Source: Desulfosalsimonas propionicica
GTDB taxonomy: Bacteria; Desulfobacterota; Desulfobacteria; Desulfobacterales; Desulfosalsimonadaceae
Assembly: GCF_013761005.1 (NCBI RefSeq)
Contig: NZ_JACDUS010000004.1
Span: forward strand, 62,001-126,000
Length of the DNA stretch: 64,000 bases
Direction of reading: 5' to 3'
Part shown: piece by piece, positions 29,238 to 38,769 of the stretch
How positions within the stretch are numbered: position 1 is the first letter of the stretch
Layout of the letters: every line of letters starts with the position of its first letter
Made by a program: the position numbers and the translations under genes
The notes under the pieces: generated by a model
What the model was told of the DNA's origin: nothing
The model's input: the letters and a program-made list of their open reading frames with translations, nothing else
Database searches by the model: none

Positions 29238-30908
29238 ATGGAAACAAAGTTCTGGCACAAAAATTATGACTACAACGTTCCGACCTCGGTCCGGTATCCC
29301 CAGATTCCGGTTCATGAACTGGTCCATCTTGCCGCAAGCATCGTTCCCGACAAGCCAGCCACAAACCTCTACGGCTCGGAAATCACCTTTAGCGAACTGC
29401 GAAAGCAGATTGTGCGCATGGCCAATGCCCTTGCCGGGCTTGGGGTCAAAAAGGGCGACCGGGTCGGCGTCCATCTGCCAAACTGTCCCCAGTACATCAT
29501 TGCTTATTATGGGGCCATGTCTCTTGGCGCAATCGTTGTCAACCTCAATCCCATGTATACGGCGGAAGAACTCAAGGGGCTTTCGGAAAATACCGGCCTG
29601 AAAACCCTGTTCACCTTTGACATGGTGCTGCCCAATATCCGGGCCCTTTGTCAGTCCGTGGAAATAGACAACATTATTGTCACCCGCGTCACCGATTATA
29701 TTGACGGTTTTGGGGTGAGCACACCCCGGGAACTGGAACTGGAACAAGGCTGGTATCACTTTTCCCAACTGCTTGACAGCTGCACCAATACCGTGCCGCC
29801 GCGGATATCGGTCACCCCTCAGGATCCGGCGCTGATCCAGTTCACCGGCGGCACCACGGGGCTTCCCAAGGGCGCGGTGCTTACCCATCGAAACATTCTG
29901 GCCGCAACCATGTGCGCCAATCTGTGGGGTGCCCACCTGAATGACAACACCCCGGTGGAAAAGCGCAATGTACTGGCCTTGCTTCCGTTTTTCCACGTAT
30001 ACGGCGATATTGTGGTGTTAAACTGGGCCATGTTTGCCTGCGCCACCATGATCCTTGTGCCGCGCTTTGATATCGAGGAAATCATGGGAATGCTCGAAAA
30101 CATTCCCAGAATCCAGTTTTTCCCTGCCGTCCCCACCATGATCGGCGCGATTTTAAATCACCCCAAAGCCGAGTCCATGGAACTGGACAGGAAATTCAGC
30201 CTGTTAAACAGCGGCGGCGCCCCCTGCCCGGTCAGCCTCATTGAGCGGGCCAGGGATTTAAACATTTCTTTCAGCGAAGGCTGGGGCATGAGCGAGACCA
30301 GCGCAATGGGCGTTGCCAATCCCAACCTTGGACTGAAAAAACCCGGCAGCATCGGCATTCCCATCCCGGACAATGATATCAAACTCGTGGATCCCGCCGA
30401 CGGGGTCACCGAGGTCAGGCCGAGTGAACGGGGAGAACTGCTGATCAAAGGCCCCCAGGTCATGTCCGGCTACTGGAACAACCCGGAGGAAACCGCCAAC
30501 CAGCTGAAAGACGGCTGGCTGTATACAGGCGATGTGGCCATCCAGGATGAAGACGGCTATATCTTCCTTGTGGACCGGACAAAAGACATGATCATTGCCA
30601 GCGGCTACAACATTTATCCAAGGGAAATCGACGAGGTGCTCTACCGGCATCCCAAAGTGGCCGAGGCGGCGGCCGTGGGCGTACCCGACGAATACCGCGG
30701 CGAGACCATCAAAGCATTTATCAGCCTGAAATCCGGAGAGACGGCAACTGAAGAGGAAATCATGGAATTCTGCAAAGACAAGCTTGCGGCCTACAAGCGG
30801 CCCAGAATGGTAGAATTTCGTGACAGCATCCCCAAGTCCGCCGTGGGCAAGGTCCTGCGCAAAAACCTGCGGGCGGAAGAAGAAGCCAAGGCCGGCAAGA
30901 AAAAATAA
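29238..30908 (+). CDS. long-chain fatty acid--CoA ligase (AMP-forming)
   Basis: The 556-residue ANL-superfamily enzyme has the phosphate loop FTGGTTGLPKGAVLTHRN, the A5 motif GWGMSETS, the A7 region GWLYTGDVA and DGYIFLVDRTKDMI, and the C-terminal lysine motif IPKSAVGKVLRKNLR. It activates a carboxylate to an acyl-adenylate and then the CoA thioester. The overall layout suggests medium/long-chain fatty acids, fitting complete oxidisers among sulfate reducers. The ATG at 29238 is chosen because AGGAGG lies about 14 bases before it; an ATG at 29227 is out of frame. Confidence 0.9.
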   Translation: METKFWHKNYDYNVPTSVRYPQIPVHELVHLAASIVPDKPATNLYGSEITFSELRKQIVRMANALAGLGVKKGDRVGVHLPNCPQYIIAYYGAMSLGAIVVNLNPMYTAEELKGLSENTGLKTLFTFDMVLPNIRALCQSVEIDNIIVTRVTDYIDGFGVSTPRELELEQGWYHFSQLLDSCTNTVPPRISVTPQDPALIQFTGGTTGLPKGAVLTHRNILAATMCANLWGAHLNDNTPVEKRNVLALLPFFHVYGDIVVLNWAMFACATMILVPRFDIEEIMGMLENIPRIQFFPAVPTMIGAILNHPKAESMELDRKFSLLNSGGAPCPVSLIERARDLNISFSEGWGMSETSAMGVANPNLGLKKPGSIGIPIPDNDIKLVDPADGVTEVRPSERGELLIKGPQVMSGYWNNPEETANQLKDGWLYTGDVAIQDEDGYIFLVDRTKDMIIASGYNIYPREIDEVLYRHPKVAEAAAVGVPDEYRGETIKAFISLKSGETATEEEIMEFCKDKLAAYKRPRMVEFRDSIPKSAVGKVLRKNLRAEEEAKAGKKK

Positions 30909-31007
30909 TATCCCGCATCTGAGACAAAAAATGACTTTCAAAGCTGTTTGCTGAATTCAACAGAACAAGACGGAAACAGATCCCGATCCCTTTTCTGTTC
31001 CAAACAA

Positions 31008-31055
31008 AATTGCGCCTCCTGCCGAACTTGCCGCAGGGGGCGCAATTGATCTTTT
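31008..31055. terminator. bidirectional terminator between convergent genes
   Basis: AATTGCGCC and CCTGC pair with GCAGG and GGCGCAATT (about 31008-31047), followed by CTTTTT on the plus strand and A-rich sequence on the other side. It lies between the convergent acyl-CoA ligase and PPOX genes and can serve both. Confidence 0.7.
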
Positions 31056-31081
31056 TGCAGAAAAATTTACTCCGGGAAAAT

Positions 31082-31492
31082 TTACGCCAGTTTCTTGCCC
31101 GCACCCGGACCCGGGGCCAGGGCGTAAATCTCATCAATTTGGATGATCACCGCGCCCTTGGATTTCAGCGGCGAACCCACCTTGTTGCCCAGTTCCTCGA
31201 TCCATTTGGCGGTTTCTTCGAAGCGCTGGCCGGAGGTTTCAATGGTCGCCGATCCCTTGATCTGGTAGCCCTCATGACCTTCCCAGAAAGACACAGCCAC
31301 CTTTGGATTGGCCTTGAGATTGGCCAGGGTCTTGTTGAAAAACTGGTCAGAGATCAAAATGGTTTCATCATCAATGATTTTTTTGGCCCCTACGGGTACG
31401 GCATTGGGAGCGCCGTCTGCGGTAGCGGTTGCCAGTACAGCGGTAGGCACCTTGTTAAACAATTCCTGCATCCGCTCTGTCATTTTTGCCAT
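31082..31492 (-). CDS. pyridoxamine 5'-phosphate oxidase-like FMN-binding protein
   Basis: The 136-residue split-barrel protein has TAVLATATADGAPNAVPVGAKKII, FFNKTLANLKANPKVAVSFW and YQIKGSATIE, the usual PPOX/flavin-reductase-like pattern. Such small proteins bind FMN, F420 or heme; the substrate is unknown. AAAGGAGG lies a few bases before the ATG. It is monocistronic. Confidence 0.8.
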   Translation of the reverse strand: MAKMTERMQELFNKVPTAVLATATADGAPNAVPVGAKKIIDDETILISDQFFNKTLANLKANPKVAVSFWEGHEGYQIKGSATIETSGQRFEETAKWIEELGNKVGSPLKSKGAVIIQIDEIYALAPGPGAGKKLA

Positions 31493-31724
31493 GATTGGTT
31501 TCCTCCTTTTTCTGGTTTCCTGTGACCCTCGTGATTGCGATACCCCATGAAAAAAATAAAAAGCATTTACTCAAAATAATATGGTCAATGATCCGGGATC
31601 TGTCAAGGTATGGATTGCGTTGCAATCCGAATTTAACCGTGATACAGGCAAAATCATACAGTAAGTCAAAAAAAATGCAGCCCGCGTTCCGCCAGGGCGC
31701 CCATATGAGGTACAGACAAACACC

Positions 31725-32060
31725 ATGAGCCGGCCCAGATACCGAAATGAGCAATTCAGCCATATCAGCGATGTGCTCTCCGCACTGGTCGGACAGCTCC
31801 GCCGGGAATCGCATTCGGATTTGTCCCGGATTCAGCAGATCTGGCAAAGCATACTCGATCCCGTCCTCGCGGAAAACAGCCGCCCGGCCGCCCTGAAAAA
31901 CGATGTTTTGCTGGTGCATGTGGCCAGCTCTACTGTCACCCAGCAGATGCGCTTTCTTACTCCCGGGGTCATCGAACAGATCAACCGGGTCATGGGGGAA
32001 GGCCGCATCCGCCGGATCCATTATAAAATCGGCACTGTGTCATCTTCGGCCGACTCATGA
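31725..32060 (+). CDS. DciA-like (DUF721) protein
   Basis: The 111-residue protein has the DUF721 pattern: LSRIQQIWQSILDPVLAENSRP, then LKNDVLLVHVASSTVTQQMRFL and a late RIRRIHYKIG. DciA is the ancestral loader of the replicative helicase DnaB in bacteria without DnaC; this protein matches the core KH-like domain. Its last four bases overlap the next start as ATGA, so translation is coupled to the methyltransferase. Confidence 0.75.
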   Translation: MSRPRYRNEQFSHISDVLSALVGQLRRESHSDLSRIQQIWQSILDPVLAENSRPAALKNDVLLVHVASSTVTQQMRFLTPGVIEQINRVMGEGRIRRIHYKIGTVSSSADS

Positions 32061-32791
32061 ACCAGCCCGCTGATCTCACATCTGACACATTTTTCAACGG
32101 ATCCATCTCGGTAAAACAGCCGCCCGACGGATACCGGTTTTCCATTGACGCGGTGATCCTGGGCAACCTGGCGGCAGTACAGGCAGACGACCGTGTCCTG
32201 GACCTGGGCTGCGGGTGCGGGGTCATCCCCTTGATCCTGGGCTACAGGAATCCCGGCATCGGGGAGGTGTTCGGCGTTGAAATCCAGGCGGAGCTGGCCG
32301 GCATCGCCCGATTAAATGCATCAGAGAATCACATGGAGAACCAAATCCACATCCTGCATAAGGACATGAAAGCCGTTGTTCCTGAAGACACCGGCGGCAC
32401 GATGGATGCGGTTGTCTGCAATCCACCCCATTTTGCAAGGCATTCAGGCCGCATCAACCCGGATTCCCAGCGCGCCATGGCCAGGCACGAAATCGCGGTC
32501 GCCCTGGCTGACGTCACTGCCGCCGCCGCCCGGATGCTGGCCCCTGCAGGCCTGTTTACGGTGATATACCCTTGTGAACGCCTGGTGGATCTGGTTTCCG
32601 CCATGCGCGCTGCGGGCATTGAACCCAAGCGCCTGCGCATGATCCATCCCAGGCCCGGAATTGAGGCCAAGCGTGTTCTGGCAGTGGGCATCAAGGGCAA
32701 ATATCCGGGCCTGAAAATTGATCCGCCGCTTTTTATCCGAAACGACGCGGATCATTATTCCCCGGAACTCCAAACCATGTTCGGGCCCTGA
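32057..32791 (+). CDS. TrmN6-like N6-adenine methyltransferase
   Basis: The 244-residue protein has a class I SAM-binding motif (VLDLGCGCGVIPLIL) and the catalytic NPP motif in VVCNPPHF typical of amino-group methyltransferases. The N-terminal QPPDGYRFSIDAVILG resembles the family of TrmN6/YfiC, which modifies A37 of tRNA-Val. The exact RNA target is inferred. It overlaps the DciA-like gene by 4 bases. Confidence 0.82.
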   Translation: MNQPADLTSDTFFNGSISVKQPPDGYRFSIDAVILGNLAAVQADDRVLDLGCGCGVIPLILGYRNPGIGEVFGVEIQAELAGIARLNASENHMENQIHILHKDMKAVVPEDTGGTMDAVVCNPPHFARHSGRINPDSQRAMARHEIAVALADVTAAAARMLAPAGLFTVIYPCERLVDLVSAMRAAGIEPKRLRMIHPRPGIEAKRVLAVGIKGKYPGLKIDPPLFIRNDADHYSPELQTMFGP

Positions 32792-32910
32792 GCCGGTTTG
32801 CCAAAACCCCGCCAACTTTCCATTTGACAAAATAAGCAAATCCGGATAGTTTTCCGCATTAATCATTCCAGCGGCTTTTCCTGTCAAAGCCGTTATGCAC
32901 AGCAGTTCGC

Positions 32911-33002
<92 letters not shown>

Positions 33003-33223
33003 AATATCCTACCGAAATTATTACATAAAACCATATCAACTGTAAATCCGGAACAATTTAAAATAATATATTGATATTTCAATAAATTTATACAAAGAAT
33101 TTGTGCAAACGATTTGCAAACAAGCATGCAAACAAATATAGATGCCCGCAGAGGGGCTGTTTCCGACCTATAACCGTTGAATCTCTCTGAAATCATTTAT
33201 AAAATTAAGAAAATGGATACTGG

Positions 33224-33376
33224 ATGGATCCAAGTGTGAAGTGCCGGGACTGCGAATGGAACGACAAGGTCAAGCTTTGCAGCGCGGAGCATGGCTTATA
33301 GCAGGCGGCAGGGTATAACAAGGACAAGCCCTTCAACAAATTTGCGATTCAAATGGTTTTGTGGCAAAAACCTTAA
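33224..33376 (+). pseudogene. short cysteine-rich reading frame interrupted by an amber codon
   Basis: From the ATG at 33224 the frame encodes a segment with C-x2-C and a later Cys (KCRDCEWNDKVKLC). TAG follows at 33299-33301, and the same frame continues for 24 more codons (QAAGYNKDKPFNK...) to TAA at 33374. The composition is the same on both sides of the stop. It could be a decayed small zinc-binding protein, or an amber codon that is read through. I do not recognise a family. Confidence 0.3.
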
Positions 33377-33398
33377 CTTTTGCTTCCGTCCTTATTCA

Positions 33399-33779
33399 AT
33401 GTTAGTCCGCTACAAAACAGAGGAAAATCAAGAGTTGACCGAAACCATCTACCGACTCAGACAACCGGGCTTAAAATAGCAGGAAATTGCCAACCAGACC
33501 GGCGTGACCTATCAGATCGCCCGCCAGATCTACCAGCGGGAGTGCATCCACAGAGAGCAGGCTTTTTATTATCCCTTTATCGAATACCTCTCAACCCGCA
33601 CTGAAAATGCTATCCGTAAAAGCTTGGGAGAAGACCTGCTGGCCGCCCCGGAAGGTTTCTCCCAGCCTGAAAATCTCAAAAAAATGATCTGCTGGCCCGG
33701 TGTGGGTTCCGTCGTCCTCCAAAACCTTGCCGACGGCCTTGACCAAGCCGGGTATGAATCATTTGACCCCAAAAAATAA
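33399..33779 (+). pseudogene. helix-turn-helix protein interrupted by an amber codon
   Basis: From the ATG at 33399 the frame reads LTETIYRLRQPGLK, then TAG (33477-33479), then QEIANQTGVTYQIARQIYQRE in the same frame. Without the stop this is a clean helix-turn-helix. The rest (about 80 codons) includes CWPGVGSVVLQNLADGL, resembling a helix-hairpin-helix. The stop could be a CAG-to-TAG change. Its TAA at 33777 is in frame with the start of the spermidine-synthase fusion, 54 bases on. The source element is unknown. Confidence 0.4.
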
Positions 33780-33833
33780 AGAAACCCTGTTCAGAAAGCG
33801 TATCTGTCAGATGTAATCGGATTCAGTACTCAA

Positions 33834-36260
33834 TTGCTGGGCGCTTCAAGCTATGCCGTAACCATTATTCTCTCCACTTTCATGGCCGGGCTCGGCCTCG
33901 GGGCGTGGCTGATCGGCAAAAAAGCGGATCAGTTCGCTGCAAAAAAACTGATACGTGCCTACATTGTTCTCGAAGTGGGCATCGGCGTTTATTCAATGCT
34001 GCTTCCTGTCCTTCTGGAATGGTCTGAATCGATTTACGTGGCATTCCAGCAATCTTATGAGCCCAGCCTGCTTGTTTTCAACGGATTCAAGCTGATGCTG
34101 GCCGCATTACTGCTGATTGTACCCACAACCTTGATTGGCGCTACGCTACCGGTCATCAGTCGTTATATCATTCGCCGTCAAGATCATATTTCCATTCCCG
34201 TAGCCCGCCTTTATGCCATGAATACACTGGGAGGCTTTCTGGGAACCGTATTGGCCGGTTATTATCTTCTGCCGGCCTTGGGAATTGTTCAAACGACCGG
34301 CATTGCAATCTCTATTAACTTTGCGGTTGCGGCAGCGTTTTGGCTTGTGAACATATTGATGCATCCTGATTCTTCCGCTCCTGCAGTACAGGGCGATTTG
34401 TCCGCGGCCCAGCCCGAAACCTGCATAAGTTCTCTGCAAAAAGCTGTACTTGGAGGCTTCTTTTTGTCCGGAATGGCCGCCATGTTCTATGAAGTTGCCT
34501 GGACACGCACCCTATCAATGATTCTCGGGACCACTACGTTTGCCTTTACCACCATGCTGGCGACTTTTCTGGTGGGCATTGCACTGGGCAGTTCGCTCTA
34601 CGGTATCATCAAGCATTTTCTGTCAGGAATAAAACTCGTTGTCGCCCTTCAGTTTATTGTAGCCTGCTCGGTTTTGTTGTCAATTCCTCTGTTCGAATCA
34701 CTTCCATTGATCTTTGTCATTCTTCATGACCGTTTTGTACAGGGATGGACAGAGATGCAGATGGTGCGTTTTTTTCTGGCCGGTTCCGTGATGCTGATTC
34801 CCACCGTTGCAATGGGTCTGCTTTTCCCGGCTGTCAGCGCGGTTTTTATTGACAATACCGGCCACCTGGGTCGCCGGCTGGGCCAGTCCTATGGCCTGAA
34901 CACGCTTGGAAACGTTCTTGGCAGTGTGTTGTGCGGGCTTATTCTAATCCCGGCAATCGGGATGCAGAAAGCTATTATAGCGGGGGCTGTGCTGAACCTG
35001 GTTGCCGGCTGTATGATCCAGATGTCCCGGAAAGACATTTCGATCCCGAGACGGATGCCGGCCATGGCAGCGGCTGGGATAATCCTGTTTCTGGCTTTCT
35101 CGATGGTCAAACCCTGGTCTCCGTGGATTATGAACAGCGGGGTCTATGTGTATGCCCCCAGGTACGAAAAAATGCTCGAAAACTATCAGCGGTTGGCAAA
35201 AAGAAATGATAAGCTCCCCGAAGCTTCTGCTTGGGAAATTCTCAAATCATCCATGCATCAATACGAACTGCTGCATTACGATACAGGCCCCGCTGCCACG
35301 GTAGCTGTTATGGAAGACCGGGAGGGTACACGGTTTCTCAGTGTGGACGGCAAAACAGACGCGAGTACCGGGCAGAAGAGCGACATGGAAACCCAGGTGA
35401 TGATTGGACAACTCCCTTTGCTATTTCATGAAAATCCCGACAAAGTCCTTGTGGTGGGTCTGGGCAGCGGGGTCACCGTGGGTTCGGCCTTGACCCACGA
35501 TGTCCGTGTGGTTGATTGTGCTGAAATTTCGACTGCTGTTGCCGGGGCGGCTGAGCTGTTCTCACAGGCCAATCACAATGCCCTGGAAGATCCGCGCCTG
35601 AGGATTGTTCCCCGGGATGCCAGAAACATGCTCTTAACCTCGGAAGAACGCTATGATGTAATAATCTCCCAGCCGTCCAATCCCTGGATCAGCGGGCAGT
35701 CAAATCTGTTTTCTTTGGAGTTTTACCAGCTCGTGAGCAAGCATCTTAAGCCGGGCGGCCTGTTTTTACAGTGGACGCCGTCGTATCTCACTTCCTCGCG
35801 GTCTCTGAAGATCATCGTGCACACGATGCGAAGCGTGTTTCCCCATTTGACAGCCTGGACCAGCGGCTCTGCGGGAGATATGATCTTTATGGCCAGAAAA
35901 GGAGAGAAACTCCAGATTGATTACTCGGAATTTGTGAGCCGGGTCAGCCGCAAACCGGTAAAACAGGATATTGAGAGAGTCGGACTCAATCCGGAACTGC
36001 TGCCTTTTGAATTATTTGTTATGAATGAAGATGAGCTTCCCGTTTACATTTACGCAGACCTTCAGGCCCCGCTGCCACAAAATACCGACGATCGCCTGAT
36101 TACCGAATTTTCAGCGCCCAGGCAGCTGCTCACGCGCAACCGGATTTCCAGGTTCGTGCAGCCCGATCGCCTGCACGGGAATCTTTCTTCACTGCTCCAA
36201 ATACTGAAAAACGTACAGATCGAAGAGGTTAAAAGCGACATACTTTCAGAAAATACATAA
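33834..36260 (+). CDS. membrane-fused spermidine synthase-like protein, 5' truncated
   Basis: The N-terminal half (about 1-430) is a multi-pass membrane region; the C-terminal half is a spermidine/polyamine aminopropyltransferase-like Rossmann domain (VLVVGLGSGVTVGSAL, VVDCAEIS, RDARNML, YDVIISQPSNPW). In relatives a first membrane helix ending YEVVW precedes LLGASSYAV. Here it is missing, and the frame runs back only 18 codons to the stop of the preceding broken gene. Translation could start at the TTG (33834), but no good ribosome-binding site is visible. The internal repeat of the membrane motif (FYEVAWTRTLSMILG) is intact. The gene is probably impaired. Confidence 0.75.
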   Translation: MLGASSYAVTIILSTFMAGLGLGAWLIGKKADQFAAKKLIRAYIVLEVGIGVYSMLLPVLLEWSESIYVAFQQSYEPSLLVFNGFKLMLAALLLIVPTTLIGATLPVISRYIIRRQDHISIPVARLYAMNTLGGFLGTVLAGYYLLPALGIVQTTGIAISINFAVAAAFWLVNILMHPDSSAPAVQGDLSAAQPETCISSLQKAVLGGFFLSGMAAMFYEVAWTRTLSMILGTTTFAFTTMLATFLVGIALGSSLYGIIKHFLSGIKLVVALQFIVACSVLLSIPLFESLPLIFVILHDRFVQGWTEMQMVRFFLAGSVMLIPTVAMGLLFPAVSAVFIDNTGHLGRRLGQSYGLNTLGNVLGSVLCGLILIPAIGMQKAIIAGAVLNLVAGCMIQMSRKDISIPRRMPAMAAAGIILFLAFSMVKPWSPWIMNSGVYVYAPRYEKMLENYQRLAKRNDKLPEASAWEILKSSMHQYELLHYDTGPAATVAVMEDREGTRFLSVDGKTDASTGQKSDMETQVMIGQLPLLFHENPDKVLVVGLGSGVTVGSALTHDVRVVDCAEISTAVAGAAELFSQANHNALEDPRLRIVPRDARNMLLTSEERYDVIISQPSNPWISGQSNLFSLEFYQLVSKHLKPGGLFLQWTPSYLTSSRSLKIIVHTMRSVFPHLTAWTSGSAGDMIFMARKGEKLQIDYSEFVSRVSRKPVKQDIERVGLNPELLPFELFVMNEDELPVYIYADLQAPLPQNTDDRLITEFSAPRQLLTRNRISRFVQPDRLHGNLSSLLQILKNVQIEEVKSDILSENT

Positions 36261-36453
36261 ATTCAGGTTTCCACATTCAATATAACGCAATAGCAAAGCA
36301 TATTAGTCAAGCAAGCGGGGTAATTTCTTCCTGCCTGATGTCCTTTAGCGGGATCTCTCGGAAAACGTTTGAGGCGTTATAAAAAAATAAGTATTATAAT
36401 ATCCTGATTGTCGGCATTCCATTGAAAAAAATCACAGGAAGGATGTCTTTTGT

Positions 36454-38769
36454 ATGGATCTTTCGGGCATCATTGGTATTGTGAACAATGCGGCACTTTT
36501 GCTTGCTCTGGCCCTCCTCTATGACACGCTCAGCCTAAGCCCACGGTACGATAAATCTCCACTTCGGCAGATAGCCGCTGGCATTGTGCTGGGTGCCGTT
36601 GGTATCGCAATCATGCTCAATCCATGGAATTTTGGCCATGGGATCATGTTTGATACCCGCTCGGTTTTGCTTTGTATTGCCGGTTTCTTCTTTGGAACCG
36701 TCCCCGTAGCTCTGGCAGCTTTGATGACCGCTGCGATGCGCATTTTTATTGGAGGAGCCGGGGTATGGACCGGCGTTGCCATTATTGTAGGTTCCGGCGC
36801 CATTGGTCTGGCATGGCGGCATTTGCGCCGCGATCGGCAAAAAGACCCTTCGATAGTCGAACTGTATCTGCTTGGCCTTGTCGTCCATGTTGTCATGCTC
36901 GTTTGCATGCTGTCTCTGCCCTGGGAGATCGCTGATGAAGTGCTCTGGCAAATCACCCTGCCGGTTATGCTGATTTATCCCTTAACCACGGCTGTGCTGG
37001 GTAATCTGATGGTGCACCGGGGCAGGCGAAATCAGATGGAGGCGGCTTTAAGAAAGAGCGAAGAGAAATTCAGGAACCTTTTTCAGCATCATGCTGCGGC
37101 CAAATTGCTCATTGATGCCGAGACAGGAAAAATCGCGGAGGCCAATTACGCCGTGGAAAAATTTTACGGATGGTCCGCTAAGGAGTTAAGAAAACGAAAG
37201 ATTCACGATATCAACACGCTTCCACCAGATCGGATCGCTTCAGAAATGGACAGTGCCCGAACGCAGAAGCGGACCCACTTTGAGTTCCGTCATCGCATAG
37301 CTGACGGTTCGATAAAAAATGTTGATGTCTACAGCAGCAGTATTGACATAGACGGAAAAGAATATCTTCATTCCATCATCAACGACGCGACCGACCGCAA
37401 ACAGGCAGAGGACACCCTTCGGGAGCGGGAAAAATTTCTCCAGTCAATCTTAGAAACCACGCCGGATGGATTTTGGGCTGTGGATCGCAAAGGGGTGCTA
37501 ACAGAGGTGAATGATGCCTATTGCATCATGTCTGGCTACGGCAGGGACGAAATTGTCGGGATGAGCATTAGTGAACTGGATGCCTTGGAGTCGCCTGAGG
37601 AGACCGCAGACCATCTCCAGCAAATCATGTCCAATGGCTCGGAGGTTTTTGAAACCAGACACCGCCGCAAGGACGGCAGCATCTTTCCCGTGGAAATATC
37701 CGCCACCTACTTGGATGAACACGGGGGTAAATTTGTCTGCTTTAGCCGGGATCTCACGCTGCGCAAACAGCAGGAGGAACAGGTTGTCCTGCTGGGCCAC
37801 ATGTTGGATGCGGCGCCGGCGGCGATCATGATCCATGATCTGAAAGGCCATCTGTTTTATGCAAACGAAGTTGCGTTTGCGCTCCACGGCTATGAGAGCA
37901 AGGCGGAATTTTTGGCGCTGAACCTCTATGAGTTGATTTTCTCCGAAAGTGAAAAGCCGGTTGCCGCGTATTTCGACGGCGTTGCAAAGAAGGGTGAGAA
38001 CAGGTTGGAAACGTTTCATTACCGCAAGGACGGTTCGACCTTCCCCTTAGAAATCATGGCAAAATCCATCGAATGGGATGGAAAGCCTGCGATCCTAAAC
38101 ATCGGCAGTGACATTACAGAGCGCAAAAAAGCGCAGGAAGCAATTGCGCATTCTTATGACCTGATGCAATATATCATTGAGCATGCCAACAGTGCGGTTG
38201 CTGTGCATGACAGGGACTTGAAATATATTTACGTAAGCAAGCGCTACCTGGATGAATACAAGCTCAAGGAAAGAGATATTATTGGGAAACACCACTACGA
38301 AGTGTTCCCTGACCTGCCCCAGAAATGGCGGGATGTCCATCAGAAAGCATTAAAAGGAGAGATTTTAAGGGCAGAGCGCGATCCCTACCCCCGGGAAGAC
38401 GGCACAGTGGAATGGACCCGTTGGGAATGCCGGCCTTGGCATGAGTCCGACGGATCGATTGGCGGATTTATTGTTTATACAGAAGTCATCACGGATCGGG
38501 TTCTGACCGAAGAGGCCCTTCGGGAGAGCGAGGAATACCAGCGGGCCATTATCGAGGCCTCGCCTGTAGCGATCATCAGCCTTACACCCGATGGTTTTGT
38601 TCGAAGCTGGAATACTGCTGCAGAGCAGAGGAGGTTTTGTCAGCAGATAGACGATCCACAGAGATCACCCGCCAGTTGCTGGCATTTTCCCGCCAGCAGA
38701 CGATCGTCCCCGAGTCACTGGATGTCAACGAAACCGTTGAGAGCATGCTCAAGATGCTGCGCCGCCTGA
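36454..38769 (+). CDS. 5TMR-LYT/PAS sensor part of a broken hybrid histidine kinase
   Basis: The 771-residue frame starts with about five to six membrane segments of the 5TM receptor (5TMR-LYT) type (1-195), followed by four complete PAS domains (about 200-325, 325-445, 445-565 and 565-690) and the first part of a fifth (from 693). After SWNTAAEQ, near residue 723, the sequence leaves the family and ends in a low-quality tail. The true continuation lies in another frame (38637-39626), and the stretch with the H-box (HDFNN type) is absent from both. As it stands, this protein cannot autophosphorylate. GGAAGG lies before the ATG. Confidence 0.8.
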   Translation: MDLSGIIGIVNNAALLLALALLYDTLSLSPRYDKSPLRQIAAGIVLGAVGIAIMLNPWNFGHGIMFDTRSVLLCIAGFFFGTVPVALAALMTAAMRIFIGGAGVWTGVAIIVGSGAIGLAWRHLRRDRQKDPSIVELYLLGLVVHVVMLVCMLSLPWEIADEVLWQITLPVMLIYPLTTAVLGNLMVHRGRRNQMEAALRKSEEKFRNLFQHHAAAKLLIDAETGKIAEANYAVEKFYGWSAKELRKRKIHDINTLPPDRIASEMDSARTQKRTHFEFRHRIADGSIKNVDVYSSSIDIDGKEYLHSIINDATDRKQAEDTLREREKFLQSILETTPDGFWAVDRKGVLTEVNDAYCIMSGYGRDEIVGMSISELDALESPEETADHLQQIMSNGSEVFETRHRRKDGSIFPVEISATYLDEHGGKFVCFSRDLTLRKQQEEQVVLLGHMLDAAPAAIMIHDLKGHLFYANEVAFALHGYESKAEFLALNLYELIFSESEKPVAAYFDGVAKKGENRLETFHYRKDGSTFPLEIMAKSIEWDGKPAILNIGSDITERKKAQEAIAHSYDLMQYIIEHANSAVAVHDRDLKYIYVSKRYLDEYKLKERDIIGKHHYEVFPDLPQKWRDVHQKALKGEILRAERDPYPREDGTVEWTRWECRPWHESDGSIGGFIVYTEVITDRVLTEEALRESEEYQRAIIEASPVAIISLTPDGFVRSWNTAAEQRRFCQQIDDPQRSPASCWHFPASRRSSPSHWMSTKPLRACSRCCAA

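Noticed and set aside
36369-36400. sigma-70 promoter (TTGAGG and TATAAT) before the 5TMR kinase
   Set aside because: The spacing between the boxes is 20 bases, too long for a confident call.
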